A stretch of DNA of 60,735 nucleotides from an uncultured Prevotella sp. (GCA_900545525.1 UQZX01000017.1:1-60735); one strand, 5' to 3'. Shown: positions 51,068 through 60,457, counted from the stretch's first letter. A program made the numbers and translations. The notes: generated by a model not told the origin, from the sequence alone.

Positions 51068-51724
51068 ATGGACAAAACTTTAACCATAAAAGAGCGTATT
51101 ATGGCTTTTTTGGATAGAAGCAATATAAAAAAGATTGATTTCTACAGTACCACAGGTATTGAAGCCAGCAATTTTAAGGGTAAAAATAAGACATCTCAAC
51201 CAGGAAGCGATATGTTGGTTAAAATTTTAACCCTGTATCCTCAGTTATCAGCGGAATGGCTTTTAACTGGTAGAGGTTCTATGATTAAAGATAGCAACAT
51301 CCCCATTGCCCAACAAGCGACCAACAGCCATGATGGTATCCCACTCATTCCATTTAGTGCTATGGCTGGTGCACTGACTGGCGAGAATTCTGTTCTTGAA
51401 TACGAGTGTGAACGATATATCGTGCCGGCTTTTAATGGAGCGGACTTTCTTATATCCGTAAAAGGTAATAGCATGACACCTACATATATCTCTGGCGATA
51501 TTGTCGCTTGCCAACGTGTACCAATGGCAAGTCTTTTCTTTCAATGGAATAAGCCCTATGTCTTAGACACAGCTCAAGGGGCACTCATTAAACGCATCAA
51601 ACCGGGGCATGACAAGCAGCACATTCTAATCGTATCTGACAATGAGCAATACGACCCATTTGAATTACCATACTCGGAAATATATGCTGTAGCCCTTGTT
51701 ATTGGCATCATTCGTTTGGAATAA
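51068..51724 (+). CDS. Phage repressor, HTH plus S24 (LexA-like) peptidase
   Basis: 218 residues. N-terminal HTH (IMAFLDRSNIKKIDFYSTTG, IEASNFKG), linker, then S24 peptidase with Ser135 in KGNSMTPTY and Lys175 in GALIKRI, and an Ala100-Gly101 pair (AMAGALTG) in the usual self-cleavage position. This predicts RecA-stimulated autocleavage and SOS induction, unlike the Clp-regulated Mu c repressor. It is divergent from the early operon. Confidence 0.9.
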   Translation: MDKTLTIKERIMAFLDRSNIKKIDFYSTTGIEASNFKGKNKTSQPGSDMLVKILTLYPQLSAEWLLTGRGSMIKDSNIPIAQQATNSHDGIPLIPFSAMAGALTGENSVLEYECERYIVPAFNGADFLISVKGNSMTPTYISGDIVACQRVPMASLFFQWNKPYVLDTAQGALIKRIKPGHDKQHILIVSDNEQYDPFELPYSEIYAVALVIGIIRLE

Positions 51725-52091
51725 AACGAAATGTATGCTCAAATTTCATGTGATTTCTCGTAAACGCCTGTATTTAGGCACTTTCGCATGAAATCCGCCA
51801 CTCGAAAATGGTATTTTTAGTGTATTTTGCCCCTTGAAAACCACTAAAAACGCCGTTTTTCAGCTTTTTGATACCCATCCGCCCCATTTATCTATCTATT
51901 TTTATGTTAAAAGTGTCCACCTAAATGTCCACCTAATCAACACATTTCGTTTTTATAGCACATTATTTGTCCACCTAAATGTCCACCTTAGTGTCCACCT
52001 AACCGCATTTTTAGACAGAAAAAAGGGATGCTCATGCCATCACACAAACATCCCAACTCTATTTATAACTGAAATACCGTCTGAAAGGCCT
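51725..52091. other. Gene-free left-end region
   Basis: No supported gene. Holds two AAAACGAAATGtx motifs (51723-51736 and, inverted, 51941-51955) and the TGTCCACCTA iterons. Probably cis-acting sequence for transposition or regulation. Confidence 0.5.
51914..52003. repeat. TGTCCACCTAAA iterons (five copies)
   Basis: TGTCCACCTA/T occurs at 51914, 51926, 51968, 51980 and 51992: a pair and a triplet with exact 12-bp period, 42 bp apart. An inverted AAAACGAAATGTG site lies between the two groups. Looks like a protein-binding array, about 700 bp inside the left end, on the repressor side of the transposase. Confidence 0.65.
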
Positions 52092-52325
52092 TCATTTGCC
52101 CTCTGTGCGCCTCGTTCCCCGTATAAGCGTAGATTGCTTTATTATAGCGCATTTCGTGGCCACAGAGCCGTTTCCAGACAATCCTGCGTGTAACAAATAC
52201 CCTTTTGTTGCCCCAACGTCCTGAGCCGTCAAAACGGTATATACAGCCGAGATACTCGCAAAATAATAGTCCTTACGCTCATAACGCCCTCTATTCAACA
52301 GATGCACATGTATAACCTTTGCCAT
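52092..52325 (-). CDS. Small conserved protein at the phage left end
   Basis: 77 residues from the ATG at 52325 (MAKVIHVHLLNRGRYERKDY). It continues with AVYTVLTAQDVGATKGYLLH and ends near QSTLIRG. The sequence looks like a family of small proteins common near mobile elements in Bacteroidetes. Function unknown. It is the only gene outside the repressor and may be a cargo gene. Confidence 0.65.
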   Translation of the reverse strand: MAKVIHVHLLNRGRYERKDYYFASISAVYTVLTAQDVGATKGYLLHAGLSGNGSVATKCAIIKQSTLIRGTRRTEGK

Positions 52326-52538
52326 AATCATATAATTTTGATGCAAATATACCAAATAATAACTATATGGAACAAAATAGAGAATATAAAATCAAAATAC
52401 GATAAAACAAAAGACCCACAAGCTACCACATGAAACCAATTACAACGAAAAAGGCGACCATTCAGCCGCCATGTAACATTTTCCCGATAAAACACCGTTC
52501 AAACGTTCTTTGAATGTAACATCAATGTAAAGCGAATG

Positions 52539-52657
52539 TTACGTTTCGTTTTTGACATCCCTCCCCTACTCTATTGCGACAAACATCCGTAACTCGTTTA
52601 TTTATAACATATTTCAGTACAAAACCAACATTTTCCACTTTACACATTTCGTTTTAT
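52539..52657 (-). promoter_or_regulatory. Left-end transposase-binding sites
   Basis: On the - strand AAAACGAAATGTGTA (52655-52641) and AAAAACGAAACGTAA (52553-52539) copy the right-end motif, in inverted orientation relative to it. A third copy lies at 51955-51941. The outermost is about 25 bp from the candidate left terminus at 52680. MuA binding is inferred. Confidence 0.55.
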
Positions 52658-52678
52658 CCCCCGTACTCAGAAATGGTT

Positions 52679-52686
52679 CATCCGTG
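52679..52686 (+). repeat. Candidate prophage/host junction, left end
   Basis: catccgtg, identical to 14175-14182. Phage DNA would end in CA at 52680 with tccg (52681-52684) the duplicated target. Confidence 0.5.
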
Positions 52687-52703
52687 TCAGGAGAAGCGTC
52701 CGG

Positions 52704-52813
52704 AAGAAAAAAATCTCACGTGCGACAGGAAAAAATCTAACGTGCGATAGGAAAAAATCTAACGTACGATAGAAAAGAATCTAACGTGCGATAGAAAAGA
52801 ATCTAACGTGCGA
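52704..52813. repeat. 22-bp tandem repeat array, five units
   Basis: Units of the form agRaaaaRaatctaacgtgcg with ATCTMACGT cores at 52713, 52735, 52757, 52779 and 52801, an exact 22-bp (two helical turns) period. A more degenerate tract of related period (ggaaatacaacacc) follows to about 52970. Host DNA immediately outside the prophage. The stretch 52687-53114 has no supported gene. Confidence 0.75.
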
Positions 52814-53114
52814 AAGCCCGAAGACCTGCATTCACGCAAAAACCGGAATATAGCATAGGGAAAACGGGAATATGGTGCATGAAATTGAAAAATACCGCAT
52901 CCGGGACCGGAAAATACAACACCCGAGACCGGAAATACAACACCTGAAACAGGGAAATACGGCAGTTTAGACCTGAAACAAGCCGTTTTTCTGACAAACA
53001 AGCGGCAATCATGCAGGGAAGGACACGCCGCAGCGGAGCCTTTTCCACCCAGTTTGCACCGCCGGGAGCGATGTTTCCGGTTTGACACAATGACATGCCC
53101 TCTGCAGAAAAACG

Positions 53115-53157
53115 TTGCAGGATGACACGGCGGGGGTACGCCCGTGCCATCCTGCAA
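53115..53157 (-). terminator. Terminator of the SusC/SusD operon
   Basis: A long inverted repeat (ttgcaggatgacacggcg with its near-complement) ends in a T-run on the - strand (cgtttttctg). It lies about 58 bp beyond the stop of the secreted-protein gene, ending the susC-susD transcript. Confidence 0.75.
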
Positions 53158-53214
53158 TGCTGTCCGCGGGACCCGGCATGCGTGTCCCGCCCGGATGTTA
53201 TAAGGTTTTCTTCT

Positions 53215-54312
53215 TTATTTTATCACCTTCACAGACGTTCCGTCGCTGTATCTTACGATGTTCACGCCCTTGCCAAGCGCACTCATGCGCATGCCGCCGA
53301 CGTTGTAGACAGCCTCAACGGTCTTCTCCGCGCCGGCGTTGCCTGACATGATGTTGTCTATGCCCGTAGCAGCCGGTGCGCTCCACTGCGGATTGTCTTC
53401 AGAAAGGTCTATAGTACGTGTCTTTGCATTCTCGTCGCCGCATATCACGGCAATACCCATCACGTATGCCTTCTTCTTGAACTGGAACGCAAACTTGCCT
53501 TCTGCCGTCCATGGCACAAGCTTGTCACCCTGTATCATATTGTTGTCTGCGTCAAAGGCTTTCTCATAATACTGCAGAAGTGCCCTTACCTCTTCCGTGT
53601 CGTCAGCGCTCTTGTTAGGCTCAAGGTTGGCACTTGTCATTTCTGCTGCAGTTCCCTGTGCATTCGTCAGGTCTACGACAAGCTTCAGAGGCTTGTTGAA
53701 GTGCAACTCGTACCACTGTGCCCCGTCCGTACGTGGAGTGCTGAAGCCCGGTGCCTTGTAGCTTTTCAGCTTACGGTTAGTGGGGTCGCCCTCGAAGTGG
53801 CAATAATCGAGCCCCGTGTCGGTGCCCTTATACTGGCGTGCATAGAACTGCAACTGACCGTAAGAAGCAAGATAGAATATAACCTGCTTTATATTGGACA
53901 CGCCCTGCGGGTTATAGTTGTCGTAAAAGTTGATTGCTGTGTTGGAGTTCAGACACGAGTATGTGCCCGCCTTGAATGATATGCCCGTAGAGGCATCCGT
54001 GTAGTCCTGCTCCAAAACGTGGTAATTTGTACCGCCTGCCGTACCTCCCGACAATGGGAACGAATTATACTCGTCATCGATAAAGGCGTTTGCAATCTTG
54101 TCTGCCACACCGTTTATCTTCGATTCCAACGGACACTTGACAACATCTTTCACCACGCCGTCAACCTCCTGCTGCGTAATTATAGGCTCGGTGCCCTCAG
54201 GAAGAACGGCACAAGTCTTCATTACATAGTTATTCTTGAGTTCCAACGCCTGCGCGTTAACCTGTGCGACCCCGGCAAGTGCCATAATCGCCAATGTGTA
54301 AATCTTTTTCAT
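53215..54312 (-). CDS. Secreted protein of the pectin locus with C-terminal sorting tail
   Basis: 365 residues, signal peptide MKKIYTLAIMALAGVAQVNA, then a beta-rich body of unknown fold (for example YGQLQFYARQYKGTDTGLDY and WYELHFNKPLKLVVDL). It ends YNVGGMRMSALGKGVNIVRY and a short basic end, similar to the tail of the 9054-13778 enzyme, indicating type IX secretion in Prevotella style. Third gene of the susC-susD operon, so probably a surface glycan-binding protein or accessory. No catalytic motif recognised. Confidence 0.75.
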   Translation of the reverse strand: MKKIYTLAIMALAGVAQVNAQALELKNNYVMKTCAVLPEGTEPIITQQEVDGVVKDVVKCPLESKINGVADKIANAFIDDEYNSFPLSGGTAGGTNYHVLEQDYTDASTGISFKAGTYSCLNSNTAINFYDNYNPQGVSNIKQVIFYLASYGQLQFYARQYKGTDTGLDYCHFEGDPTNRKLKSYKAPGFSTPRTDGAQWYELHFNKPLKLVVDLTNAQGTAAEMTSANLEPNKSADDTEEVRALLQYYEKAFDADNNMIQGDKLVPWTAEGKFAFQFKKKAYVMGIAVICGDENAKTRTIDLSEDNPQWSAPAATGIDNIMSGNAGAEKTVEAVYNVGGMRMSALGKGVNIVRYSDGTSVKVIK

Positions 54313-54411
54313 CTTAATGGTTTTTAGTTTGTTTGATATTTAATTATTAAGAAAGTGCCGCCGCGCCGCGTGAACGCCCGCGGCAGCACTTCCGTATGTT
54401 TTCATCACATG

Positions 54412-56217
54412 TCAATATCCCGGGTTCTGATACTCGTCGCCGTTGTTAAGTCCCTGGAGGAAGGGCGTCGGTATGGGGCGCAGGGCATATTCGGGCTTGA
54501 AATATTGTCCGAGGTCGGGATGCGTCGCATTGAGATACGCATTGTCCTTGAGCATGCCTGTGCGCTTGAGGTCGTAGAAGCGCGTGTGCTCGCCGCAAAG
54601 CTCACGGGCGCGCTCGTCGAGTACGTCGCGCATGGTTGCCGTGCCCTGAAGAGGCTTGGCTCCTGCGCGCTCACGCACCTTATTTATATATCCTGCGGCA
54701 GCAGCTCCGCCGTTAATGCAGATGTCAGCCTCGGCAGCTATGAGATAAATCTCGGGCATGCGCATTATCAGCACGCCGTTGAGGTTTCCGTTGCGCATCT
54801 TTGCCGCGTTTGCCACATAGTAGTTGCTGCTGTTGTGCTTGTTGAGCGAGGGATAGAAGTAGCGGAAGATGTTCTCCTTGCCGTTGTGCGCCATGTTTAC
54901 GTTGCGCGATGCGTCGTTGTAGACGTCCTTATAGTCCACGACGAGATACGGGGCTGTCCTCTTCACCGCCACTTCGTCGCCGTAGCCGGCATCCTGCGGC
55001 ATGACAAACTTGATTGCCTTGTCGCCTACATTAAGGCGCTTTCCGCCAACGGCATCCATTTCCTTGTCAAAGTTCGCAACGACATCCTTCTTCCAGATGA
55101 ACGACTTGTTGGCGTTCCATTCCGTAGTGAACGACTTGTGGAAACGAGGGTCGAGCGTGCCGTCTGCCTGCACGTAGAGGCTGAGCAGATACTGCGTCGG
55201 CATGAAGATGCCCTCTATCGCTCCTTCCCACGTCAGACACGCCTCCTGTGTCTTCTCCCGCGCGCCGAACTTGCTCAGGGCGCAGAGGAACTTCTCGTTG
55301 TAGCGGTTCAGCTTCCAGTTGCCCAGGCTTGAGCCGTGACCGTCGCTGCCGGCATACCAGCGGTGCTTCCACAGGGCTTCCCTGTTGTTCCAGTTGTTTG
55401 CCTCCTTGAAAACGTCGTCATAGGCAGCGTACATGTATGCGCCGTATTTTGCGCCGCCATTTTCACAGTCTGTTATAAGCTCCTGTGCTGTGGTGAGAGC
55501 CTCCTGCACAAACTCGTCCGTGCCGTACTCGCGCGTCTGAAGGCATGCCTTTGCCAGCATTCCCATTGCCGACTTCTTCGTAGGCTGTGTCGTCGTGGCG
55601 TCAGTTCCCTTCTCCAGCCACTCTGCGGCAAAGCGCAGGTCGGGCAGTATCACCTCCTTATATATTGTGAGCGGCTCGGTGCGCGACGGCGAGAAGTCCA
55701 TCGAGGTTGCCGGAGCCGTGAGCATGGTAACTCCGCCAAACTGCTCCACGGCGTTGAAATAATACATTGCACGCATGAAGCGGGCTTCGGCAACTTTCAC
55801 GTTCCTGTCGGCCTCGGTCTTGAACGGCGCACGGTCTGCCATGGCTATTGCAAGGTTGCAGGCGCCGATACCGTCGTATATGGCATTCCAGATGTCTTTT
55901 GTATATGTGGTGTTTGCCGCCGTACCTGCGTAGAACCACATGTACTGGGTATACTGCGTGTTCTCGTTGCCCTTGTATGTCCACAGGTCGGTGCCGCCCT
56001 CGGTCAGCTCCATGTAGCCGTCCGTACCGTACAGATAGCGCTCCATGCCGAAATAGATGTTGTTCAGCAGTGTCTGGTATCCCTCAAGCGAGCTTTCCGC
56101 CATTGTTCCCATTGTAAATCCGCCGGGATTTTCTTCTGACAGCGAACACGAATGGAGGCTCAGCGCGGCAGCGACAGCAGCTGCCGACATCGCCATATTC
56201 TTTATTGTTATTTTCAT
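54412..56217 (-). CDS. SusD-family outer-membrane glycan-binding lipoprotein
   Basis: 601 residues. Lipoprotein signal with lipobox LSLHSC, then SusD/RagB TPR helices (VKVAEARFMRAMYYFNAVEQ, the strongly conserved family segment) and a C-terminal region with YINKVRERAGAKPL, LDERARELCGEHTRFYDLKR typical of SusD. It caps the SusC pore and captures oligosaccharides on the cell surface. 40 bp downstream of susC. Confidence 0.93.
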   Translation of the reverse strand: MKITIKNMAMSAAAVAAALSLHSCSLSEENPGGFTMGTMAESSLEGYQTLLNNIYFGMERYLYGTDGYMELTEGGTDLWTYKGNENTQYTQYMWFYAGTAANTTYTKDIWNAIYDGIGACNLAIAMADRAPFKTEADRNVKVAEARFMRAMYYFNAVEQFGGVTMLTAPATSMDFSPSRTEPLTIYKEVILPDLRFAAEWLEKGTDATTTQPTKKSAMGMLAKACLQTREYGTDEFVQEALTTAQELITDCENGGAKYGAYMYAAYDDVFKEANNWNNREALWKHRWYAGSDGHGSSLGNWKLNRYNEKFLCALSKFGAREKTQEACLTWEGAIEGIFMPTQYLLSLYVQADGTLDPRFHKSFTTEWNANKSFIWKKDVVANFDKEMDAVGGKRLNVGDKAIKFVMPQDAGYGDEVAVKRTAPYLVVDYKDVYNDASRNVNMAHNGKENIFRYFYPSLNKHNSSNYYVANAAKMRNGNLNGVLIMRMPEIYLIAAEADICINGGAAAAGYINKVRERAGAKPLQGTATMRDVLDERARELCGEHTRFYDLKRTGMLKDNAYLNATHPDLGQYFKPEYALRPIPTPFLQGLNNGDEYQNPGY

Positions 56218-56257
56218 AGTCGTATTCTTAATTTGTTGTTTTATGGATTTATTTGCC

Positions 56258-59200
56258 TCAGAATGTTATGTTCACGCCAAATACAAACTGCTTGTATGTC
56301 GGGAATGCGTCGGAACCGCCCGTCTCGGGGTCGGTGCCCTTCAGCTTGCTTTCAACACAGTAGATGTACGGGTTGTACGCCGTGAAGTAGAAGCGGCACT
56401 TCTCCATGAGCGCCTTGCGGGAGATATTCTTCGGCAGGGTATAGCCCAGGGTTATGTTCTTAATCTTGATGAACGAGCCGTCGTATACGCGCGTTGCGGT
56501 ATTGCCCACGGTCTGGTCATCGCCGCTGCCGGGACGCGGATAGTAGGCGCCCTGATTGTCTTCCGTCCAGTAGTCTATGCCCGAAATCTGGTTTGTCGTT
56601 ATCGACGACTTGGCATCGTAGTAGCCCAGCAGGTTGCTGTATATCGTCTGACCGAAGCGCGCCATGGCATAGACCGTAAGGTCGAAGTCCTTGTATGTGA
56701 ACGTATTGTTAAGACCGAATATCCAGTTGGGGTTGGTATGGCCCAGTATGCGGCGGTCGTCCTGGTTGTACTTGTGCTTTCCGCCGTCGCCGTCCTTGTC
56801 GTTTGTCTCAATCTTGACCCATCCCGGTTTCACGCCGTATGTGTCGAGCTCTTCCTGCGATGCGTCAGTGCCCCAGATGCCTGCATACTTATAGTCGTAT
56901 ATAGAATGTATCGGGTTGCCCTCAAACAGGTTCTCTGCTATGATGTCGCCTTCGGGCAGCTTCTCAATGCGCTCTTTCTCCCATGCGGCGGTAAGGGTTG
57001 TGTTCCATGTAAAGTCCTTAGTCTTGATGTTGCGGCTGTTGATAGTGAACTCGAGACCCTTGTTGCTTGTCTTCGCAAGGTTCTCCCACGACTTCAGGGG
57101 CGAGCCCCAGCCCGTTGCACCGCTCGTAATCGGCATTGTGCGGGAGAAGAGCAGGCCGCGTGTCGTTGTCGTAAAGTAGTCTACCGATGCGTCTATGCGT
57201 CCGCCAAGCACGGAGATGTCAAGACCGAAGTTCCAGTTGTACGACTTCTCCCAGCCCAGCGACGGACTGTCATAGAAGCCTGTATACTGTGTGAACGGAA
57301 CGTATGCTCCGTTTATGGATATACCTGATGCCGAATACTTTATAGGCGTTGTAAGAGTGCCGTATGCACCGACGCCGCCAGAGTTGCCCGTGATACCCGC
57401 ACCCACGCGCAGTTTCAGGTTGTCGAGCCATGAGCGTGTGCTTTCCATGAATGCCTCGTCGCTGATGCGCCATGCCAAGGCTCCGGCGGGGAACGAGTCC
57501 CACTTGTTGCCTTCCGAGAAGAACGACACGCCGTCCCAACGGTTTGAGAACGTTACGAGATACTTGCCTTTATAAGAGTAGTTGAAGCGCACGGCGTATG
57601 ACATCTTCTGTGTCTGTGCGAACTCTGAGTTTACATACGGTGAACTTGTCGAAAGCAGGCGCCAGTACTGCCATGAGTCGATTTCCTGATTGCTTCCCTC
57701 TGCCTGTGCCGACTCCGAACCGTTCTTCTGCCATGATGTTACGCCCGTGAACGACAGGTCATGATCCTTTGCAATGGTGATGTTGTATGAAAGGATGTTC
57801 TCCCAGTTATACTTGTATGTATCGCCGTATCTCAGCGCAGCGTGGGGTGTTCCTGCATACGACGGGCGGTTGGCGTTTGCATACGCTCCCCAATACAGTC
57901 CTGTACGGCCGTGAGACAGTATGGCGTTCATCTGCGAACGCAGTTTCAGACCTTTCACCGGCGTCAGTTCCAGATATCCCACGGCATTTATATATGTGGA
58001 ACGGTTGTTGTTGGCATACTGGTCCTTGATGAAATCACCGAGCGGACTGTACTGGTCCTTGATATACTCGCGGTTAAGGGCACCGGACTCATCACGCACG
58101 TCACCGAGCGGGAACGACGTGAGAGACTTGGTAAACGTGTTCTTCACGCCCGTATCCTTAATGCTGTATACAATGTTTGTCGACACACCTGCCGTAGCCC
58201 AGTCGAACAGCCGCTGGTCAAGGTTCAGGCGTACGGAATATTTGTCGAGCGTCTCATTGCTGAGCAGTCCTTCGTCGCGGTTGTACACAAGAGAGGTATA
58301 AACCTTGGTGTTCTCCGTGCCGCCCTGTATCGACAACGAGTATTTCTGAGTGGTTGCCGTATTGCCGCTTGCCTCGTCCACCCAGTCAATCCACTTGCCG
58401 TTCTCGTAGGCGTCGATATAATCCTCATTTCCGCCGAAGAGAGCCGTTATGTTTTCCGGATAGAAGCCGTTCTTGTATTTGTATGCCTCACGGTGATAGT
58501 TAAGCCACTCGTCACCAACCATGCCGTGCTTATACTTCGGCGAGCCGCTCCAGCCATAGTAAGCGTCGAAGTTTATCTTCGTCTTGCCCACGCTTCCGCG
58601 CTTCGTCGTGATGATAACGACGCCATTGGCACCGGCAGAACCGTAAATTGCCGTTGCAGACGCGTCTTTCATAACATCGATGCTCTCGATGTCGTTGGGC
58701 GAAAGGTCGTCATAGCTTCCGGGCAGACCGTCGATGATAAACAGCGGGCTGTTGCTTCCATAGATGGAACGCGAGCCGCGCAGCAATATGTCCACGCCTG
58801 AACCGACCTGTCCGCTGCCCTTGGTAATGTCCATACCTGCGATCTTGCCCTGCAATGCCTCCATGACATTGCTCGTAGGAGCAACGACGATGTCTTCAGC
58901 CTTCATTGTCTGAACCGCACCCGTAAGGTCGCGTTTCTTCACCGTACCGTAACCGATGACCACCACCTCATCAAGTCCGGTGTTGTCCGGCTGCATCTTA
59001 ACCGTAACAGCCTTTCCGGCAACAGCCGACACCGCTGCCGTCTGATACCCGATGTACGAAAATTCCAGTTCCGCCTTGCCCTTTGGGGCTGTCAGGCTAA
59101 AGTTACCGTCCAAATCCGTGACGGCGGCAATCTGTGTGCCTTTCACGACGACGGTCACACCGATCATCGGTTCTCCCGTCTCGTCAACCACTTGTCCCGT

Positions 59201-59332
59201 GATTTTGTTCGACTGGTTCACGCTCTGCGCAACGGCTGCGCTGCCGCCAAGTGCCTGGGCGGGGCTGAATGCCCAGCAGGCAAGCCCGAGGAGGGTAAGC
59301 GCCAAAGTCGAAAATCTTGCATTCTTCTTCAT
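56258..59332 (-). CDS. SusC-family TonB-dependent outer-membrane transporter
   Basis: 1024 residues. Signal peptide, a carboxypeptidase-regulatory-like domain (GQVVDETGEPMIGVTVVVKG), TonB-box region DEVVVIGYGTVKKRDLTGAV, plug (LRGSRSIYGSNSPLFIIDGL) and a 22-strand-type barrel ending FVFGVNITF. Imports oligosaccharides with SusD; pectin fragments are the likely substrate given the PL1/CE8 enzyme across the prophage. No regulator (HTCS or ECF sigma) is found in the 1.4 kb upstream in the window. Confidence 0.94.
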   Translation of the reverse strand: MKKNARFSTLALTLLGLACWAFSPAQALGGSAAVAQSVNQSNKITGQVVDETGEPMIGVTVVVKGTQIAAVTDLDGNFSLTAPKGKAELEFSYIGYQTAAVSAVAGKAVTVKMQPDNTGLDEVVVIGYGTVKKRDLTGAVQTMKAEDIVVAPTSNVMEALQGKIAGMDITKGSGQVGSGVDILLRGSRSIYGSNSPLFIIDGLPGSYDDLSPNDIESIDVMKDASATAIYGSAGANGVVIITTKRGSVGKTKINFDAYYGWSGSPKYKHGMVGDEWLNYHREAYKYKNGFYPENITALFGGNEDYIDAYENGKWIDWVDEASGNTATTQKYSLSIQGGTENTKVYTSLVYNRDEGLLSNETLDKYSVRLNLDQRLFDWATAGVSTNIVYSIKDTGVKNTFTKSLTSFPLGDVRDESGALNREYIKDQYSPLGDFIKDQYANNNRSTYINAVGYLELTPVKGLKLRSQMNAILSHGRTGLYWGAYANANRPSYAGTPHAALRYGDTYKYNWENILSYNITIAKDHDLSFTGVTSWQKNGSESAQAEGSNQEIDSWQYWRLLSTSSPYVNSEFAQTQKMSYAVRFNYSYKGKYLVTFSNRWDGVSFFSEGNKWDSFPAGALAWRISDEAFMESTRSWLDNLKLRVGAGITGNSGGVGAYGTLTTPIKYSASGISINGAYVPFTQYTGFYDSPSLGWEKSYNWNFGLDISVLGGRIDASVDYFTTTTRGLLFSRTMPITSGATGWGSPLKSWENLAKTSNKGLEFTINSRNIKTKDFTWNTTLTAAWEKERIEKLPEGDIIAENLFEGNPIHSIYDYKYAGIWGTDASQEELDTYGVKPGWVKIETNDKDGDGGKHKYNQDDRRILGHTNPNWIFGLNNTFTYKDFDLTVYAMARFGQTIYSNLLGYYDAKSSITTNQISGIDYWTEDNQGAYYPRPGSGDDQTVGNTATRVYDGSFIKIKNITLGYTLPKNISRKALMEKCRFYFTAYNPYIYCVESKLKGTDPETGGSDAFPTYKQFVFGVNITF

Positions 59333-59400
59333 TAGTAAATAGATTTTATTATTAAAAAACTTGTTGTATCGCCGGGGGCCGGGGGATGGGCGGCGTGTAA

Positions 59401-59765
59401 CTTATCGTGCCCATTAAGGACACTTTTGTCTCTTATCGCCGCGATAAGGGATATCAAGCAGAGCAAAAAAGGTGCATGTTCCCCATTGTTTTTCAGATGT
59501 CTTAATACTAATAGATTATGTTATATTCTTTTAAATACTTTTGCAAAAATAATAAAAGTTTTAATATTACATAGAAAAATCTCTTCTTTTTATGTCCAAA
59601 TTGGTAAAAACAGGTAAAAAGATTACATAATATATCAAATTTTACAGTCCTATAGCAAAACTTAAAGTGTAAAATAAACATTATTTCGGCATCGGTATAT
59701 ATTCCGCTTCTGCCAGATGATAAATTAGAGATGTTAAAATGTCAATTGTTAATGGGCACGATAAG
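59401..59765. repeat. 17-bp perfect inverted repeat upstream of susC
   Basis: CTTATCGTGCCCATTAA (59401-59417) and its exact complement (59749-59765), 331 bp apart, flank the AT-rich promoter region of susC. The first copy is 69 bp upstream of the susC start. A regulator-binding pair is a possibility. Confidence 0.6.
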
Positions 59766-60115
59766 AAAGTAAAAACAAAGAAAACGAATTTTACAGATTG
59801 TAGAAATGTTTTCTTTATCGTTAATTGTAATGTCCATTTTTTTGATTACCTTTGTCCGAGAAAAACTTCTCCCAGATAAGTTTAAACAAGTTCGATAGCG
59901 TTCGGCTTATATTTTCGTTGTATAAGAAAAATCATTAAAGTACCTTTTAAGATTGGATTTACTTGATAATTTGCAAGGCTTTATCGTGTATATCCTCATT
60001 TTATGTAAGATGACGGTTTTGCTTTTATGGTTTACATATAATATATTTATAGCTTTTCCAATACTTTTTTGTCCCCAATATATGCCCCGTTACATTGTAA
60101 AAGGCGGTCTTTGAA

Positions 60116-60140
60116 GTTCTAAGAGGTCACCTCTTGGAAC
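60116..60140. promoter_or_regulatory. 25-bp near-perfect palindrome
   Basis: GTTCtAAGAGGT-c-ACCTCTTgGAAC: 12-nt arms with one mismatch around one central base. In gene-free DNA 0.8 kb upstream of susC. Operator-like; nothing else identifies it. Confidence 0.45.
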
Positions 60141-60457
60141 GTAAGGACATATATATTGCTTAACAAGGAGGTATATATTAATATGTATTGGAGTATCCGT
60201 TTACAACAAAAGGATATTATATTGTCAAAAAGTTATGGTTTTGTTGTTTTATTGACAAATATTCCTTTTACGCTAACCATTTATAAAATAGAGCCCGAGT
60301 CATACTGCGTAAATTTCTGTAAACTTTATTAAATATATTTAAACACATTAATATTACAGTGCTTATATCATAATGATGTGATGCAATTAAAATGGGTCAT
60401 CCGAATTTCGGAGTGATGTAAAACTAATTGAAATATTGTGTCTTATTTTACGGGCTG

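Larger units (their letters stand above)
14181..52680 (-). mobile_element. Mu-like transposable prophage with DGR (Hankyphage-like), about 38.5 kb
   Basis: The segment encodes a MuA-type DDE transposase, MuB-type ATPase, Gam, S24 repressor and a complete contractile-tail virion module including terminase, portal, MuF and gpG equivalents. The order is that of transposable phages: repressor and transposase at one end, DNA-modification genes at the other. Both ends carry clustered inverted copies of an AAAACGAAAwGyG motif (14221-14284; 51941-51955, 52539-52553, 52641-52657), as expected for transposase-binding sites. The 8-bp junction sequence catccgtg occurs at both ends. Every module appears intact, so the prophage could be inducible. 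The resemblance to Hankyphage is from general knowledge of that phage (Mu-like with DGR), not from a comparison made here. Confidence 0.85.

Noticed and set aside
51725..52091. CRISPR-like array from the TGTCCACCTA repeats
   Set aside because: Repeats are only 10-12 bp, directly abutting, with no spacers of 26-40 bp and no cas genes nearby.
51834..52193. 119-codon ORF on + strand with VHLNVHL repeats
   Set aside because: Its repeats are just the 12-bp iterons read in frame; it overlaps the opposite-strand gene at 52092-52325 and has no initiation context.
56057..57328. 423-codon ORF on + strand
   Set aside because: Antisense to susC and the susD start; composition typical of a shadow frame.
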